Assembly (NCBI GenBank): GCA_018241225.1
Contig: JAFEEG010000010.1
Location: 1 to 64,000, forward strand
DNA length: 64,000 nt
Direction of reading: 5' to 3'
From: Pseudomonadota bacterium
GTDB lineage: Bacteria > Pseudomonadota > Gammaproteobacteria > Burkholderiales > Burkholderiaceae_C
In this document: piece after piece, positions 9,286-18,983 of the stretch
How the letters are laid out: each line of letters opens with the position of its first letter
Numbering within the stretch: position 1 is the stretch's first letter
Made by a program: the position numbers and the translations under genes
The notes under the pieces: generated by a model
The model's input: only the letters and a program-made list of their open reading frames with translations
Told to the model about the DNA's origin: nothing
Database searches by the model: none

Positions 9286-9939
9286 ATGCGTACCTTCGGC
9301 TTTCCCGAATTCCTCTTCATCCTCGAAGCGGCCAAGTGGACCCTGGCGCTTTCGCTCATCGCCTTCATCGGCGGTGCCATCCTGGGCCTGATCATTGCGC
9401 TGGCGCGAACGTCGGAGAACCGGCTGGCGCAGGTGCTGTCCACCGGCTTCATCCAGATCTTCCAGGGCACGCCGCTGTTGCTGCAGCTGTTCCTGATCTT
9501 CTTCGGCGCGCCGGTGCTGGGCTTGGACATCAACCCGTGGATCGCCGCGGGCGTGGCGCTGGTGCTCAACAGCGCGGCCTTCCTGGGCGAGATCTGGCGC
9601 GGCTGCATCCAGGCCATTCCGCGCGGCCAGACCGAGGCGGCGCACGCGCTCAACCTCAGCTACGTCAACCGCATGCGCGACGTGGTGCTGCCGCAGGCCT
9701 TCAAGATCGCGCTGCCGCCCACGGTGGGCTACGTGGTGCAGATCATCAAGGGCACCTCGCTGGCGGCCATCATCGGCTTTACCGAGGTCACGCGCGCCGG
9801 CCAGATCATCAACAACGCCACCTTCCAGCCGCTGGAGGTGTTCACCACCGTGGCCGCCATCTACTTCGTGATCTGCTGGCCGCTGTCGCTGCTGGCCGCG
9901 CACATGGAGCGCAAGCGCGCACGCGCGCTGGCTCGCTGA
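9286..9939 (+). CDS. Polar amino-acid-type ABC transporter permease (second)
   Basis: A 217-residue partner permease with the same architecture; its EAA loop reads EAAHALNLSYVNRMRDVVLPQAFK. AGGGAG nine bases upstream fixes the ATG at 9286, and only 14 bases separate it from the first permease stop. The two permeases should form the heterodimeric membrane channel. Confidence 0.9.
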   Translation: MRTFGFPEFLFILEAAKWTLALSLIAFIGGAILGLIIALARTSENRLAQVLSTGFIQIFQGTPLLLQLFLIFFGAPVLGLDINPWIAAGVALVLNSAAFLGEIWRGCIQAIPRGQTEAAHALNLSYVNRMRDVVLPQAFKIALPPTVGYVVQIIKGTSLAAIIGFTEVTRAGQIINNATFQPLEVFTTVAAIYFVICWPLSLLAAHMERKRARALAR

Positions 9940-9991
9940 ATTCCGTTTCCTTTTTCTTTTCCTTCTTCCAATTCAACCGGAGACCATCGAC

Positions 9992-10798
9992 ATGACCGCA
10001 TCGTTCTTCACCCGCCGTGGCGCCACCGCCGTTCTGGCCACCCTCGGCCTGGGCGCCGCACTCTCGGCCTTCAGCACCGGCGCCTCGGCCCAGAGCCTGG
10101 CCGACATCAAGAAGAAGGGCGAGATCACCATCGGCATGCTGGTGGACTTCCCGCCCTACGGCACCACCAACGCGCAGAACCAGCCTGACGGCTACGACGC
10201 CGACGTGGCCAAGCTCATCGCCAAGGACTGGGGCGTGAAGGCCAACATCGTGCCCGTCACCGGCCCCAACCGCATTCCCTTCCTGCTGACCAACAAGGTC
10301 GACCTGCTGGTGGCTTCGCTGGCCGTGACGCCCGAGCGCGCCAAGCAGGTCACTTTCTCGCAGCCCTATGCGGCCGCCACCATCGTGCTGTACGGCAAGA
10401 AGGGCGCCAACATCAAGAGCGCCGCCGACCTCAAGGGCGTGCGCGTGGGCGTGGCCCGTGCCAGCACGCAGGACGTGGTGGTGACGCAGAGCGCACCCGA
10501 AGGCACCGAGATCCGCCGCTTCGACGACGACGCCTCGGCCATGCAGGCCCTCATGTCCGGCCAGGTCGATGCCATCGGCTGCTCGGTGACCGTGGCCGCG
10601 CAGATCGCCAAGCGCGTGCCCGCCGGCACCTTCGAGGACAAGTTCACCCTCAAGCAGCAGGCCATGGGCATCGCCATGCGTCCGGGCCAGGACGACCTGC
10701 TCAAGAACGTGAACGACTTCGTGCAGAAGAACACCGCCAACGGCGAGCTGAACAAGCTCTACCAGAAGTGGCTGGGCGCAGACTTCCCCAAGTTCTGA
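9992..10798 (+). CDS. Periplasmic solute-binding protein (SBP_bac_3 family)
   Basis: A 268-residue secreted protein. The signal peptide runs through about residue 34 (FTRRGATAVLATLGLGAALSAF, then ASAQ). The mature part has the family-3 fold: KGEITIGMLVDFPPY near the start, LAVTPERAKQVTFSQPY containing the conserved arginine that normally binds a carboxylate, and SGQVDAIGCS with the aspartate that normally contacts an alpha-amino group. It would capture the substrate and deliver it to the two permeases upstream. Linkage to kguEKD points to 2-ketogluconate or a related acid, but the binding residues still look amino-acid-like, so the ligand is open. Confidence 0.88.
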   Translation: MTASFFTRRGATAVLATLGLGAALSAFSTGASAQSLADIKKKGEITIGMLVDFPPYGTTNAQNQPDGYDADVAKLIAKDWGVKANIVPVTGPNRIPFLLTNKVDLLVASLAVTPERAKQVTFSQPYAAATIVLYGKKGANIKSAADLKGVRVGVARASTQDVVVTQSAPEGTEIRRFDDDASAMQALMSGQVDAIGCSVTVAAQIAKRVPAGTFEDKFTLKQQAMGIAMRPGQDDLLKNVNDFVQKNTANGELNKLYQKWLGADFPKF

Positions 10799-10837
10799 TT
10801 TCCGCGTACTGAAGACGAAGACAAGCGAGACGCCGCA

Positions 10838-11608
<771 letters not shown>

Positions 11609-11629
11609 GAGCGCAACCAAGGAGCCGCC

Positions 11630-12388
11630 ATGCCACCTGTCCTGATCTCCCTGACCGCCTACGGCGCGGCCGAAGTCGGCCGCCACGGCCAGCCCTGGTT
11701 TGCGCGACTGGCCAGCGAGGCGGGCGCGGATGCCGTCGAGGTGCGCGGCGAACTGCTGCGCGAAGACGGCCTGCACGACGAGTTGGCGCTGCTGGCGCCC
11801 TTTGCCGCCGTGTATTCCGAGCCCTTGCTGCTGTGGACGCCAGAGGGCGAGCTGGACACCGGCGCCCTGGAGCGCGGCATCACGCGCGCCACGGCGCTGG
11901 GTGCGCCCCGGCTGAAGATGTCGATCGGCGGCTGGGCGAATGCGTCCGCCGATTCGCTGGGCGAGCTCAAGGCCATCCTGGCCGAGCACAAGGCCATCGA
12001 ACTGCTCATCGAGAACGACCAGACCGAGGCCGGTGGCACGCTGGGCGCGCTGCAGGCCTTCTTTGCCGCGGCCGACGCGGCGGGGCTGCCGCTGGGCATG
12101 ACCTTCGACATGGGCAACTGGCACTTCCTGGGCGAGTGCCCGGTGCGTGCCGCCGAAGCGCTGTCCAAGCGCGTGCGCTATGTGCACTGCAAGGGCGTGC
12201 AGCGCCTGCCGGCCAAATGGGTGGCAGTGCCTATGGTCCAATCCGTGGCCCCTTGGCGCGCGGTGCTTCGCGCACTGCCGGCCACCGTGCCGCACGCCAT
12301 CGAATTCCCATTGATGGGCGACGACCTGCTGGCCGTTACCCGAGAAGAAATAGCGCATATCCGGCGCCTGCGCGCCGCTGCTTCATGA
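11630..12388 (+). CDS. kguE: Sugar phosphate isomerase/epimerase, KguE-like
   Basis: A 252-residue TIM-barrel protein of the xylose-isomerase-like AP_endonuc_2 family. Visible features are the metal-site type stretches LLIENDQTEAGG, TFDMGNWHF and VHCKG. In Pseudomonas kguE is the first gene of the 2-ketogluconate operon; its exact reaction is not settled in the literature I know. AAGGAG lies before the ATG, and the TGA overlaps the next ATG (ATGA), so it is translationally coupled to kguK. The order kguE-kguK-kguD-ptxS is what supports the name. Confidence 0.75.
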   Translation: MPPVLISLTAYGAAEVGRHGQPWFARLASEAGADAVEVRGELLREDGLHDELALLAPFAAVYSEPLLLWTPEGELDTGALERGITRATALGAPRLKMSIGGWANASADSLGELKAILAEHKAIELLIENDQTEAGGTLGALQAFFAAADAAGLPLGMTFDMGNWHFLGECPVRAAEALSKRVRYVHCKGVQRLPAKWVAVPMVQSVAPWRAVLRALPATVPHAIEFPLMGDDLLAVTREEIAHIRRLRAAAS

Positions 12389-13350
12389 CCCACCTTTCCG
12401 CCGACCCTTCCGCCTTCGACGTTGCGTTGTTCGGCGAGGCCATGATGCTGCTGGTGGCCGACCAGCCCGGCCCCATCGAAAACGCGCAGGCCTTTCACAA
12501 GCGCACGGCCGGCGCCGAGACCAACGTGGCCATCGGCCTGTCGCGCCTGGGCCTGAAGGTGGGCTGGGCCAGCCGCCTGGGCACCGATTCGATGGGCCGC
12601 GCGCTCATTGCCACGATGAAGGGCGAGGGCATCGACTGCTCGCATGTCATCTGCGACGAGACGCAGAAGACGGGCTTCCAGTTCAAGGGCCGCGTCACCG
12701 ACGGCAGCGACCCGCCGGTGGAATACCACCGCAAGGGCTCGGCCGCCAGCCACATGGGCCCGCAGGACGTGGACGAGCCCTGGCTGCGCTCGGCGCGGCA
12801 CCTGCACGCCACCGGTGTGTTCCCCGCCATTTCGCAGACCGCGCTGCAGGCCGCGGCCAAGTCCATGGAGGTGATGCGCGCCGCGGGCCGCACCATTTCC
12901 TTCGACACCAATCTGCGGCCCACGCTGTGGCCGTCCACCGAGGTCATGCGCGAGCAGATCAACCGCCTGGCCTCGCTGGCCGACTGGGTGCTGCCCGGCA
13001 TCGAGGAGGGCCTGCTGCTCACCGGCCACGACGAGCCCGAGGCCGTGGCGCGCTTCTACCGCGAGCGCGGCGCCAAGCTGGTGGTGGTCAAGCTCGGCGC
13101 GGCCGGCGCCTACTACGACGGCGACGATTGCGGCACCGGCTACGTGGCGGGCTTTCCGGTGGAGAAGGTCATCGACACGGTGGGCGCGGGCGATGGCTTT
13201 GCGGCCGGCGTGGTCAGTGCGCTGCTCGAAGGAAAGAGCGTGCCCGAGGCGGTGCGCCGCGGCGCCTGGATCGGCGCCCGCGCGGTGCAGGTGCTGGGCG
13301 ATACCGAGGGCCTGCCCACGCGGGCCGAACTCGACGCTGCCGGACTCTGA
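12385..13350 (+). CDS. kguK: PfkB-family sugar-acid kinase, probable 2-ketogluconokinase
   Basis: A 321-residue ribokinase/PfkB-fold kinase. The N-terminal FGEAMMLLVADQ, a substrate loop around TAGAETNVAIGLSRLG, and the C-terminal signature DTVGAGDGFAAG with its catalytic aspartate are present. The family phosphorylates 2-keto-3-deoxygluconate or 2-ketogluconate at C6; next to kguE, kguD and a PtxS-like regulator the second substrate is more likely. The start overlaps the kguE stop by four bases. Sequence alone cannot separate KguK from KdgK. Confidence 0.8.
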   Translation: MTHLSADPSAFDVALFGEAMMLLVADQPGPIENAQAFHKRTAGAETNVAIGLSRLGLKVGWASRLGTDSMGRALIATMKGEGIDCSHVICDETQKTGFQFKGRVTDGSDPPVEYHRKGSAASHMGPQDVDEPWLRSARHLHATGVFPAISQTALQAAAKSMEVMRAAGRTISFDTNLRPTLWPSTEVMREQINRLASLADWVLPGIEEGLLLTGHDEPEAVARFYRERGAKLVVVKLGAAGAYYDGDDCGTGYVAGFPVEKVIDTVGAGDGFAAGVVSALLEGKSVPEAVRRGAWIGARAVQVLGDTEGLPTRAELDAAGL

Positions 13351-13356
13351 GGCAAC

Positions 13357-14349
13357 ATGAGCAACAAGAAGAAAGTCCTGGTCTTTCGCGAGCTGCCCGA
13401 AGACCAGCTTGCCCGACTGAGCGCCGTGCACGACGTGACGGTGGCCAACCCACGCATCGCGGCGCAGAAGGCGGCGTTCGATGCCGCCCTGCCTGAAGCG
13501 CAAGGGCTGATCGGCTCCAGCTACCCCATCGACGCGGCAGTGCTCGAACGCGCGCCGAAGCTCGAGGTGGTCTCCAGCGTGTCGGTGGGCGTGGACAACT
13601 ACGAGCTGGCCGCGCTGCATGCGCGCGGCATCCTGCTGTGCCACACGCCCGGCGTGCTCACCGAAACCGTGGCCGACACGGTGTTCGCCCTGTTGATGGC
13701 CACCAGCCGCCGCGTGGTCGAGCTGGCCAACCTGGTGCGCGAGGGCCGCTGGGACAAGAACATCGGGCCCGACTTGTTCGGTCGCGACGTGCATGGCAAG
13801 ACGCTGGGCATCCTGGGCTTCGGCCGCATCGGCCAGGCGCTGGCCCGGCGCGCGGCGCTGGGCTTCGGCATGCCGGTCCTCTACAACACACGGCGCCCGG
13901 TCGACCTGGCCACGCAGGCGCCCGAGCTGGCGGGGCATGCCCAGTACGCAAGCTTTGCCGACGTGCTCGCGCGCTGCGACATCGTGGTGGCCATGCTGCC
14001 GCTGTCCGAGAGCACGCGCGGCATCATGAACGCCGAGGCCTTTGCGCAGATGAAGGCTGGCGCCATCTTCATCAACGGCGGGCGCGGTGCCACCGTGCAC
14101 GAAGATGCGCTGCTGGCCGCGCTCGACAGCGGCCACCTGCACGCGGCGGGCCTGGACGTGTTCGCCACCGAGCCGCTGCCGCTGGATTCGCCGCTGCGCA
14201 CGCATGCGCGCGTCACGGCGCTGCCTCACATCGGCTCGGCCACGCACGAGACACGCCATGGCATGGCGGTGCTGGCCACCACCAACCTGCTGCAGGCCCT
14301 GGCCGGCCAGCGACCTGCCGCAACCTACGACACCGGCACCGGCGCATGA
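13357..14349 (+). CDS. kguD: D-isomer 2-hydroxyacid dehydrogenase, probable 2-ketogluconate-6-phosphate reductase
   Basis: A 330-residue NAD(P)-dependent dehydrogenase. The Rossmann motif GILGFGRIGQALARR is near residues 150-164, and the catalytic triad is visible as Arg in NGGRGA, Glu in FATEPLP and His in LPHIGSATH. KguD reduces phosphorylated 2-ketogluconate to 6-phosphogluconate, feeding the Entner-Doudoroff pathway. It sits six bases after kguK. Alternatives are glyoxylate/hydroxypyruvate or free 2-ketogluconate reductase (GhrB type); the operon favours the kgu role. Confidence 0.78.
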   Translation: MSNKKKVLVFRELPEDQLARLSAVHDVTVANPRIAAQKAAFDAALPEAQGLIGSSYPIDAAVLERAPKLEVVSSVSVGVDNYELAALHARGILLCHTPGVLTETVADTVFALLMATSRRVVELANLVREGRWDKNIGPDLFGRDVHGKTLGILGFGRIGQALARRAALGFGMPVLYNTRRPVDLATQAPELAGHAQYASFADVLARCDIVVAMLPLSESTRGIMNAEAFAQMKAGAIFINGGRGATVHEDALLAALDSGHLHAAGLDVFATEPLPLDSPLRTHARVTALPHIGSATHETRHGMAVLATTNLLQALAGQRPAATYDTGTGA

Positions 14350-14398
14350 CGCCCGTCCCGGCAGGCCCAGACAGACAACAACAAAGGGAGAACCTGCA

Positions 14399-15460
14399 AT
14401 GAGCACACGCACTTCGGTGCAACGTCCGCCGGGCCGCGCCACCATTGCGGACGTGGCCAGGAAGGCGGGTGTCTCCAAGGCCACCGTCTCGCGCTTTCTC
14501 AACCATCGCGAACGGCTGCTGAGCCCGGACATCGCCGCCAAGGTCGAGGCCGCCGTGGCCGAGCTGGCCTACGCGCCCAGCCCCATGGCGCAGGCCTTGA
14601 GCCGCGGCCGCTCGCGCCTCATCGGCCTGGTGGTGGCCGACGTGAGCAACCCGTTCTCGGTGGCCGTGCTGCGCGGCGCCGAAAAGGCCTGCCAGCAGGC
14701 CGGCTACCTGCTGATGCTGTTCAACCTGGGCAACGACGGCAGCCGCGAGCGCGAGGCCATCGACGCACTGGCGCGCTACCAGGTGGACGGCTTCATCCTC
14801 AACACCCTGGGCCGCGGCGCCACCGCGGTCGATGCCGATGCGCTGCACGGCAAGCCGTCGGTGCTGGTCGACCGGCGCCACCCCGGCATGCGTGCCGACT
14901 TCGTCTCGCTGGACAACCCGGCCGCGCTGCTGGGCGCCTGCGAGCACCTGGCGGCAGGCGGCTACAAGGAGCTGCTCTACATCTCCGAGCCCTCCAAGGG
15001 CGTGAGCTCGCGCCGCGAGCGCATTGCGGCCTTCGGCGACTGCGTGAAGGCCCAGGGCGCGCGCATGGCCGGCGAGGTGTTCGAATGCCACGACGATTCG
15101 CATCCCGACGCCCATGCCACGCTGGATCAGGCCCTGCTGGCGTTGAAGAAGCGCGCCGTGCGCGGCCGGCGTGCAGCCGTCGTGGCCGGCAACTCGGTGG
15201 TCACGCTGCGCGTGGCTGCTGCCATGACGCGCCTGGGCTGGAGCTTCGGCGAGGACCTGGGCTTTGTCGGCTTCGACGAGACCGAATGGGCGCCGCTCGT
15301 GGGGCCGGGCCTGTCCACCATTGCGCAGCCCACCGATGCCATCGGCCATGCGGCCGCCAGCTGCCTGATCGAGCGGCTGCAGGGCTTCGAGGGCCCGCCG
15401 CGGCAACTGCTGCTGCCCGGGCAGCTGATCGTGCGCGGGTCGTCGCAAGGCAAGCCCTAG
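14399..15460 (+). CDS. ptxS: LacI-family repressor, PtxS-like
   Basis: A 353-residue regulator. The N-terminal helix-turn-helix (ATIADVARKAGVSKATVSRFLNHR, about residues 14-35) is followed by the hinge helix region (SPMAQALSRGRSRLIGLVV) and a periplasmic-binding-like effector domain. GGGAG lies eight bases before the ATG. PtxS represses the kgu genes and is released by 2-ketogluconate in Pseudomonas. The exact PtxS palindrome upstream of the ABC genes (8550-8563) and the degenerate one before the TRAP genes (15558-15571) are its likely targets. No operator is visible directly before this gene, so it is probably transcribed with the operon. Confidence 0.85.
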   Translation: MSTRTSVQRPPGRATIADVARKAGVSKATVSRFLNHRERLLSPDIAAKVEAAVAELAYAPSPMAQALSRGRSRLIGLVVADVSNPFSVAVLRGAEKACQQAGYLLMLFNLGNDGSREREAIDALARYQVDGFILNTLGRGATAVDADALHGKPSVLVDRRHPGMRADFVSLDNPAALLGACEHLAAGGYKELLYISEPSKGVSSRRERIAAFGDCVKAQGARMAGEVFECHDDSHPDAHATLDQALLALKKRAVRGRRAAVVAGNSVVTLRVAAAMTRLGWSFGEDLGFVGFDETEWAPLVGPGLSTIAQPTDAIGHAAASCLIERLQGFEGPPRQLLLPGQLIVRGSSQGKP

Positions 15461-15464
15461 TAGT

Positions 15465-15499
15465 GCGCGGCGGCGCGCCGGCACCGCGCCCGCTTTTTT
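15465..15499 (+). terminator. Rho-independent terminator after ptxS
   Basis: GCGCGG (15465-15470) pairs with CCGCGC (15484-15489); a short GC spacer then leads into six thymines (15494-15499). It closes the ABC-kgu-ptxS transcript. Confidence 0.7.
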
Positions 15500-15557
15500 G
15501 AAAGCTCCGTGAAAGCACCGAGGGTGCGCAGGGGGGCCTTCGGGCATATTCGCAGGA

Positions 15558-15571
15558 AGAAACCGCTTTCT
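15558..15571 (+). promoter_or_regulatory. Degenerate PtxS-like operator upstream of the TRAP genes
   Basis: AGAAACCGCTTTCT has perfect AGAAA/TTTCT arms around CCGC and differs from the 8550-8563 palindrome mainly at the outer bases and one central base. It lies 29 bases ahead of the dctP-type ATG. Whether the same LacI protein binds it is inference. Confidence 0.5.
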
Positions 15572-15599
15572 TTTCCTGTCAGAACCTCCCGGAGACATC

Positions 15600-16571
15600 A
15601 TGAAACTCGGCACCCTTGCCGCATGCCTTTCGCTTGCCTTTTGCGCCAGCGCCTTTGCCCAGCAGCCCACCATCCTGAAGATCGGCTACGCCACCACCAA
15701 GGATTCGCACTACGGCGTGGGCTCCACCGTGTTCTGCGACGAAGTCGAGAAGGGCACGCAAGGCCGCTACAAATGCCAGCACTTCGCCAACTCGGCGCTG
15801 GGCGGCGAGCGCGAGCAGATCGAGGCGGTGCAACTGGGCACGCAGGACCTGGTCAACACATCGACCGGCCCGGTGGGCAACTTCGTGCCCGAGGTGAAGA
15901 TCGTCGACATCCCCTTCCTGTTCCGTGACTACGACCACGCGCGCAAGGTCATGGACGGCCCCATCGGCCAGGACATCCTGGCCAAGTTCCCCAGCAAGGG
16001 CATCGTCGCGCTGGCCTGGACGGAAAACGGCTTCCGTCACATGACCAACAGCAAGCGCGACATCGTCAAGCCCGAGGACGCCAAGGGCCTGAAGATGCGC
16101 ACCATGGAAAACAAGGTGCACATGGACGGCTACCGCACCTTCGGCATCCTGCCCACGCCCATGGCCTTCCCAGAGCTGTTCGGCGCGCTGCAGCAGGGCA
16201 CGGTCGATGGCCAGGAGAACCCGATTCCCGTCATCCTGTCGGCCAAGTTCTGGCAGGTGCAGAACCACCTCTCGCTCACCGCGCACGTGTATTCGCCGGC
16301 GCTGCTGCTGCTCTCGCCCCGGGTGTGGAACAAGCTGTCGGATGCCGACAAGAAGGTCTTCGTCGAGGCCGCACGCAAGGGCGGCGCCGCACAGCGCAAG
16401 AAGGTCAACGAGGACGAGGACAACGGCATCGCCGTGCTCGAGAAGGACGGCATGAAGGTCGTGCGCAAGGTCGACGGCGATGCCTTCCGCGAAGCGCTCA
16501 AGCCGGCCTATGTGGGCTACGCCAAGGAATTCGGCGCCGACAACATCAAGAAGATCTCGGACGTGAGGTAA
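15600..16571 (+). CDS. TRAP transporter solute-binding protein (DctP family)
   Basis: A 323-residue protein with a clear signal peptide (residues 1-21, ending ASAFAQ). DctP-type features include an N-terminal ILKIGYATTKDSHYG and the helix region carrying the family arginine (DAKGLKMRTMEN, about 160-171), which usually grips a substrate carboxylate. GGAG lies six bases before the ATG. It delivers its ligand to the DctQM pair downstream. The ligand cannot be named; the PtxS-like operator upstream suggests a sugar acid. Confidence 0.9.
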   Translation: MKLGTLAACLSLAFCASAFAQQPTILKIGYATTKDSHYGVGSTVFCDEVEKGTQGRYKCQHFANSALGGEREQIEAVQLGTQDLVNTSTGPVGNFVPEVKIVDIPFLFRDYDHARKVMDGPIGQDILAKFPSKGIVALAWTENGFRHMTNSKRDIVKPEDAKGLKMRTMENKVHMDGYRTFGILPTPMAFPELFGALQQGTVDGQENPIPVILSAKFWQVQNHLSLTAHVYSPALLLLSPRVWNKLSDADKKVFVEAARKGGAAQRKKVNEDEDNGIAVLEKDGMKVVRKVDGDAFREALKPAYVGYAKEFGADNIKKISDVR

Positions 16572-16610
16572 CGCCCCGGCCAGGCGGCAGGCATGCCGCC
16601 GCCGGCAGCA

Positions 16611-16650
16611 CCGCCCGGTGAGCCTCGCAAGGCACCGGGCGGTTGCGTTT
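16611..16650 (+). terminator. Intercistronic hairpin between TRAP binding protein and permease genes
   Basis: CCGCCCGGTG (16611-16620) pairs perfectly with CACCGGGCGG (16633-16642), followed by TTGCG and a short T run. A strong stem here would attenuate read-through or stabilise the upstream message, raising binding protein over permease levels (inference). Confidence 0.65.
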
Positions 16651-16689
16651 TTCAACGCTCCCAACAACAACAGTCGTCGTCTTCGTCCC

Positions 16690-17202
16690 GTGAAAACATT
16701 CGAACGCTATTTCCTGGCGGCCAACCGCTGGGTGCTGATCGCCTTGCTGGCCGCCATGTCGGTCATCATCTTCGTCAACGTGGCCATGCGCTACCTCACC
16801 AACAACTCGCTCGAGTGGGCCGAGGAGGTGTCGCGCCACATGATGATCTGGCTCACCTTCCTGGGCGCCGGGCCGGTGCTGCGCTACGGCGGCCACATTG
16901 CGGTGGAGAACCTGCAGGACGCGCTGCCGGCCAAGGCCGCCATCGCGATGCGCGCCGTGGTGGCGCTGCTGCTGTTCGCCTTCTTCGGCTTCATGGTCTG
17001 GTACGGATGGCTCTACATGGAGCGCACCATGTTCCAGCTCACGGCGGTGACGCAGATTCCCTTTGCCTACATCTACAGCGCCATGATGTTCGGCGGCATC
17101 CTGCTGGTCGTGCATTGGCTCCTGATCGTGCGCGGCTATGTGCTGCGGCGCGAATTTGCATCCGACGCGCACTTCGATGCTGCAGCGAGCGCCGCACTAT
17201 GA
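16690..17202 (+). CDS. TRAP transporter small permease (DctQ family)
   Basis: A 170-residue protein with four hydrophobic segments, the DctQ topology, including the typical NNSLEWAEEVSRHMMIWLTFLGA stretch. I use the GTG at 16690 because homology starts at KTFERYFLAANRW; an in-frame GTG at 16618 lies within the upstream hairpin. No good Shine-Dalgarno is visible for either. The stop overlaps the next ATG (ATGA at 17199-17202). Confidence 0.85.
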   Translation: MKTFERYFLAANRWVLIALLAAMSVIIFVNVAMRYLTNNSLEWAEEVSRHMMIWLTFLGAGPVLRYGGHIAVENLQDALPAKAAIAMRAVVALLLFAFFGFMVWYGWLYMERTMFQLTAVTQIPFAYIYSAMMFGGILLVVHWLLIVRGYVLRREFASDAHFDAAASAAL

Positions 17203-18491
17203 ACGCCAGCCTGTTGCTCATCCTTTCGGCCTGCGTGTTCCTGGCCATCGGCGTGCCGGTGGCCTTTGCGCTGGGCCTGGCCACGGTCACCACGCTGCTG
17301 CTGGCCGAGTCGTACCCGCTCATGGTGCTGCTGAAGGAAACCTTCACCGGCATCGACAGCTTCCCGCTCATGGCGGTGCCCTTCTTCATCCTGGCGGCCG
17401 AGCTGATGAGCGGCGGCTCCCTCACCGAGGTGCTGCTGCGCTTTGCCGGGCAGTTCGTCGGCCACCGGCGCGGCGGGCTGGGCTACACCAACGTGGTGTC
17501 GCTCACCTTCTTCTCGGGCATCTCGGGCTCGGCGCTGGCCGATGCGGCCGGGCCGGGATCGATGCTGATCAAGATGATGGACAAGGCCGGCTACGACCGC
17601 TCGTACGCGGCGGCGCTCACCGCGTCCACCGCCATCGTCGGGCCGATCATTCCGCCCTCGATCATCATGATCATCTACGCGCTGCAGGACGAGAGCGTGT
17701 CGGTGGGCAGCCTGTTCGTGGCCGGCCTGCTGCCGGGCATCCTGATCGCGGTGGCCATGTGCCTGGTCAACTTCCATGTCTCGAAGAAGCGCAACTACAA
17801 GGGCGACGGCGGCATGCCGCCCTGGCAGGAAGTGCTCACGACCACCTGGAAGGCCATTCCGGCCATCCTGCTGCCGGTGGTCATCCTGGGTGGCATGCGT
17901 GCGGGCTGGTTCACGCCCACCGAGGCTTCGGTGGTTGCGGTGTTCTATGCGCTGGTGTGCGGCAAGTTCGTCTACCGCACGCTGGAGTGGAAGGCGCTGC
18001 CCGACATACTTTCGCGCTCGGCGCTGCTGTCGGCCTCGGTGCTGATCATCATCGGGCTGTCGGCATCGTTCGCCTGGATTCTCACCATCGAGAACGTGCC
18101 GCAGGAGCTGGCCGAGTGGCTGGCGGCCATGAACCTGTCGCCCTGGATGTTCCTCATCATCGTGAACATCTTCCTCCTGCTGTTCGGCATCTTCATCGAG
18201 CCGCTGCCAGGGGTGATGGTGCTGGCACCCATCCTCGCGCCGGTGGCGCTGAAGCTGGGAATCGATCCGATCCACTTCGCCATGATCGTGATCTACAACC
18301 TCACGCTGGGCATGATCACGCCGCCGGTGGGCGGGCTGCTGTTCGTCACCTGCAATGTCTCGCGCGTGCCCATGTCGCAGCTCATCCGCGAGCTCAAGCC
18401 CTTCCTGTGGGCGCACGGCGCGGTGCTGGTGCTGCTGACCTTCGTGCCTGCCATCAGCACCTGGCTGCCGCGCCTGTGGGGCTTCAAGTAG
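17199..18491 (+). CDS. TRAP transporter large permease (DctM family)
   Basis: A 430-residue, strongly hydrophobic protein with around 12 membrane segments. Family stretches include SFPLMAVPFFILAAELM, FSGISGSALADAAGPGS, IVGPIIPPSIIMIIYA and LGMITPPVGGLLFVTC. It is the Na+-coupled transport subunit that takes substrate from the DctP protein. Coupled to dctQ by a four-base overlap. Confidence 0.92.
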   Translation: MNASLLLILSACVFLAIGVPVAFALGLATVTTLLLAESYPLMVLLKETFTGIDSFPLMAVPFFILAAELMSGGSLTEVLLRFAGQFVGHRRGGLGYTNVVSLTFFSGISGSALADAAGPGSMLIKMMDKAGYDRSYAAALTASTAIVGPIIPPSIIMIIYALQDESVSVGSLFVAGLLPGILIAVAMCLVNFHVSKKRNYKGDGGMPPWQEVLTTTWKAIPAILLPVVILGGMRAGWFTPTEASVVAVFYALVCGKFVYRTLEWKALPDILSRSALLSASVLIIIGLSASFAWILTIENVPQELAEWLAAMNLSPWMFLIIVNIFLLLFGIFIEPLPGVMVLAPILAPVALKLGIDPIHFAMIVIYNLTLGMITPPVGGLLFVTCNVSRVPMSQLIRELKPFLWAHGAVLVLLTFVPAISTWLPRLWGFK

Positions 18492-18587
18492 AGAGGGGCA
18501 TTCTTTACGGAATGCAACTTAAGTGCTCATTCCTGGAGGGCAGACGCATAATCGGCGCGCCTTTGACGCAAGAACAGGGGGAGCGCA

Positions 18588-18959
18588 ATGGAAGAACTGC
18601 TGGCCGCGCGGGCTCGGTGGATCCGGGCCTACTTCGATGGCGACGTGGACACGCTCGACAGGCTGGAGGCGGCTGACTTCAGCTCGACCTGCAGGCTGGG
18701 CAACCAGAGCAAGATCGAGCAGCTCGAAGGCATCGCCCAGGCGGTGCGCGAAGGCTGCTGGTTCGCCGAAGGCAGCCTGGGGCAGGACGCCGAACGCCAT
18801 GTGCACCTGCTGGGCGACCTGGCGCTGGTCCACGGCGTCATCCATATCGAGGCTTTCGGGCAATTGCCGCCATCGGTCGCATCCACCGAGGTCTGGCAGC
18901 GCGACGGCTCGGACTGGCAGGCGCTGCGGCTGCACTTCAGCAACCACAAGCAGCGCTGA
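18588..18959 (+). CDS. NTF2-like/SnoaL-type small protein
   Basis: A 123-residue protein with the cone-shaped NTF2-like pattern: an N-terminal helix (RARWIRAYFDGDVDTLDRLEAADFSS), a central variable part and C-terminal strands (TEVWQRDGSDWQALRLHFSNH). GGGGGAG precedes the ATG. Such proteins are often DUF4440-type and of unknown function. It stands alone after the TRAP operon, separated by a small hairpin (GCATTC/GAATGC at 18498-18515), and is convergent with hmuV. Confidence 0.7.
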   Translation: MEELLAARARWIRAYFDGDVDTLDRLEAADFSSTCRLGNQSKIEQLEGIAQAVREGCWFAEGSLGQDAERHVHLLGDLALVHGVIHIEAFGQLPPSVASTEVWQRDGSDWQALRLHFSNHKQR

Positions 18960-18983
18960 GGCGCTTGCCGGGCGGCGCGCTGC

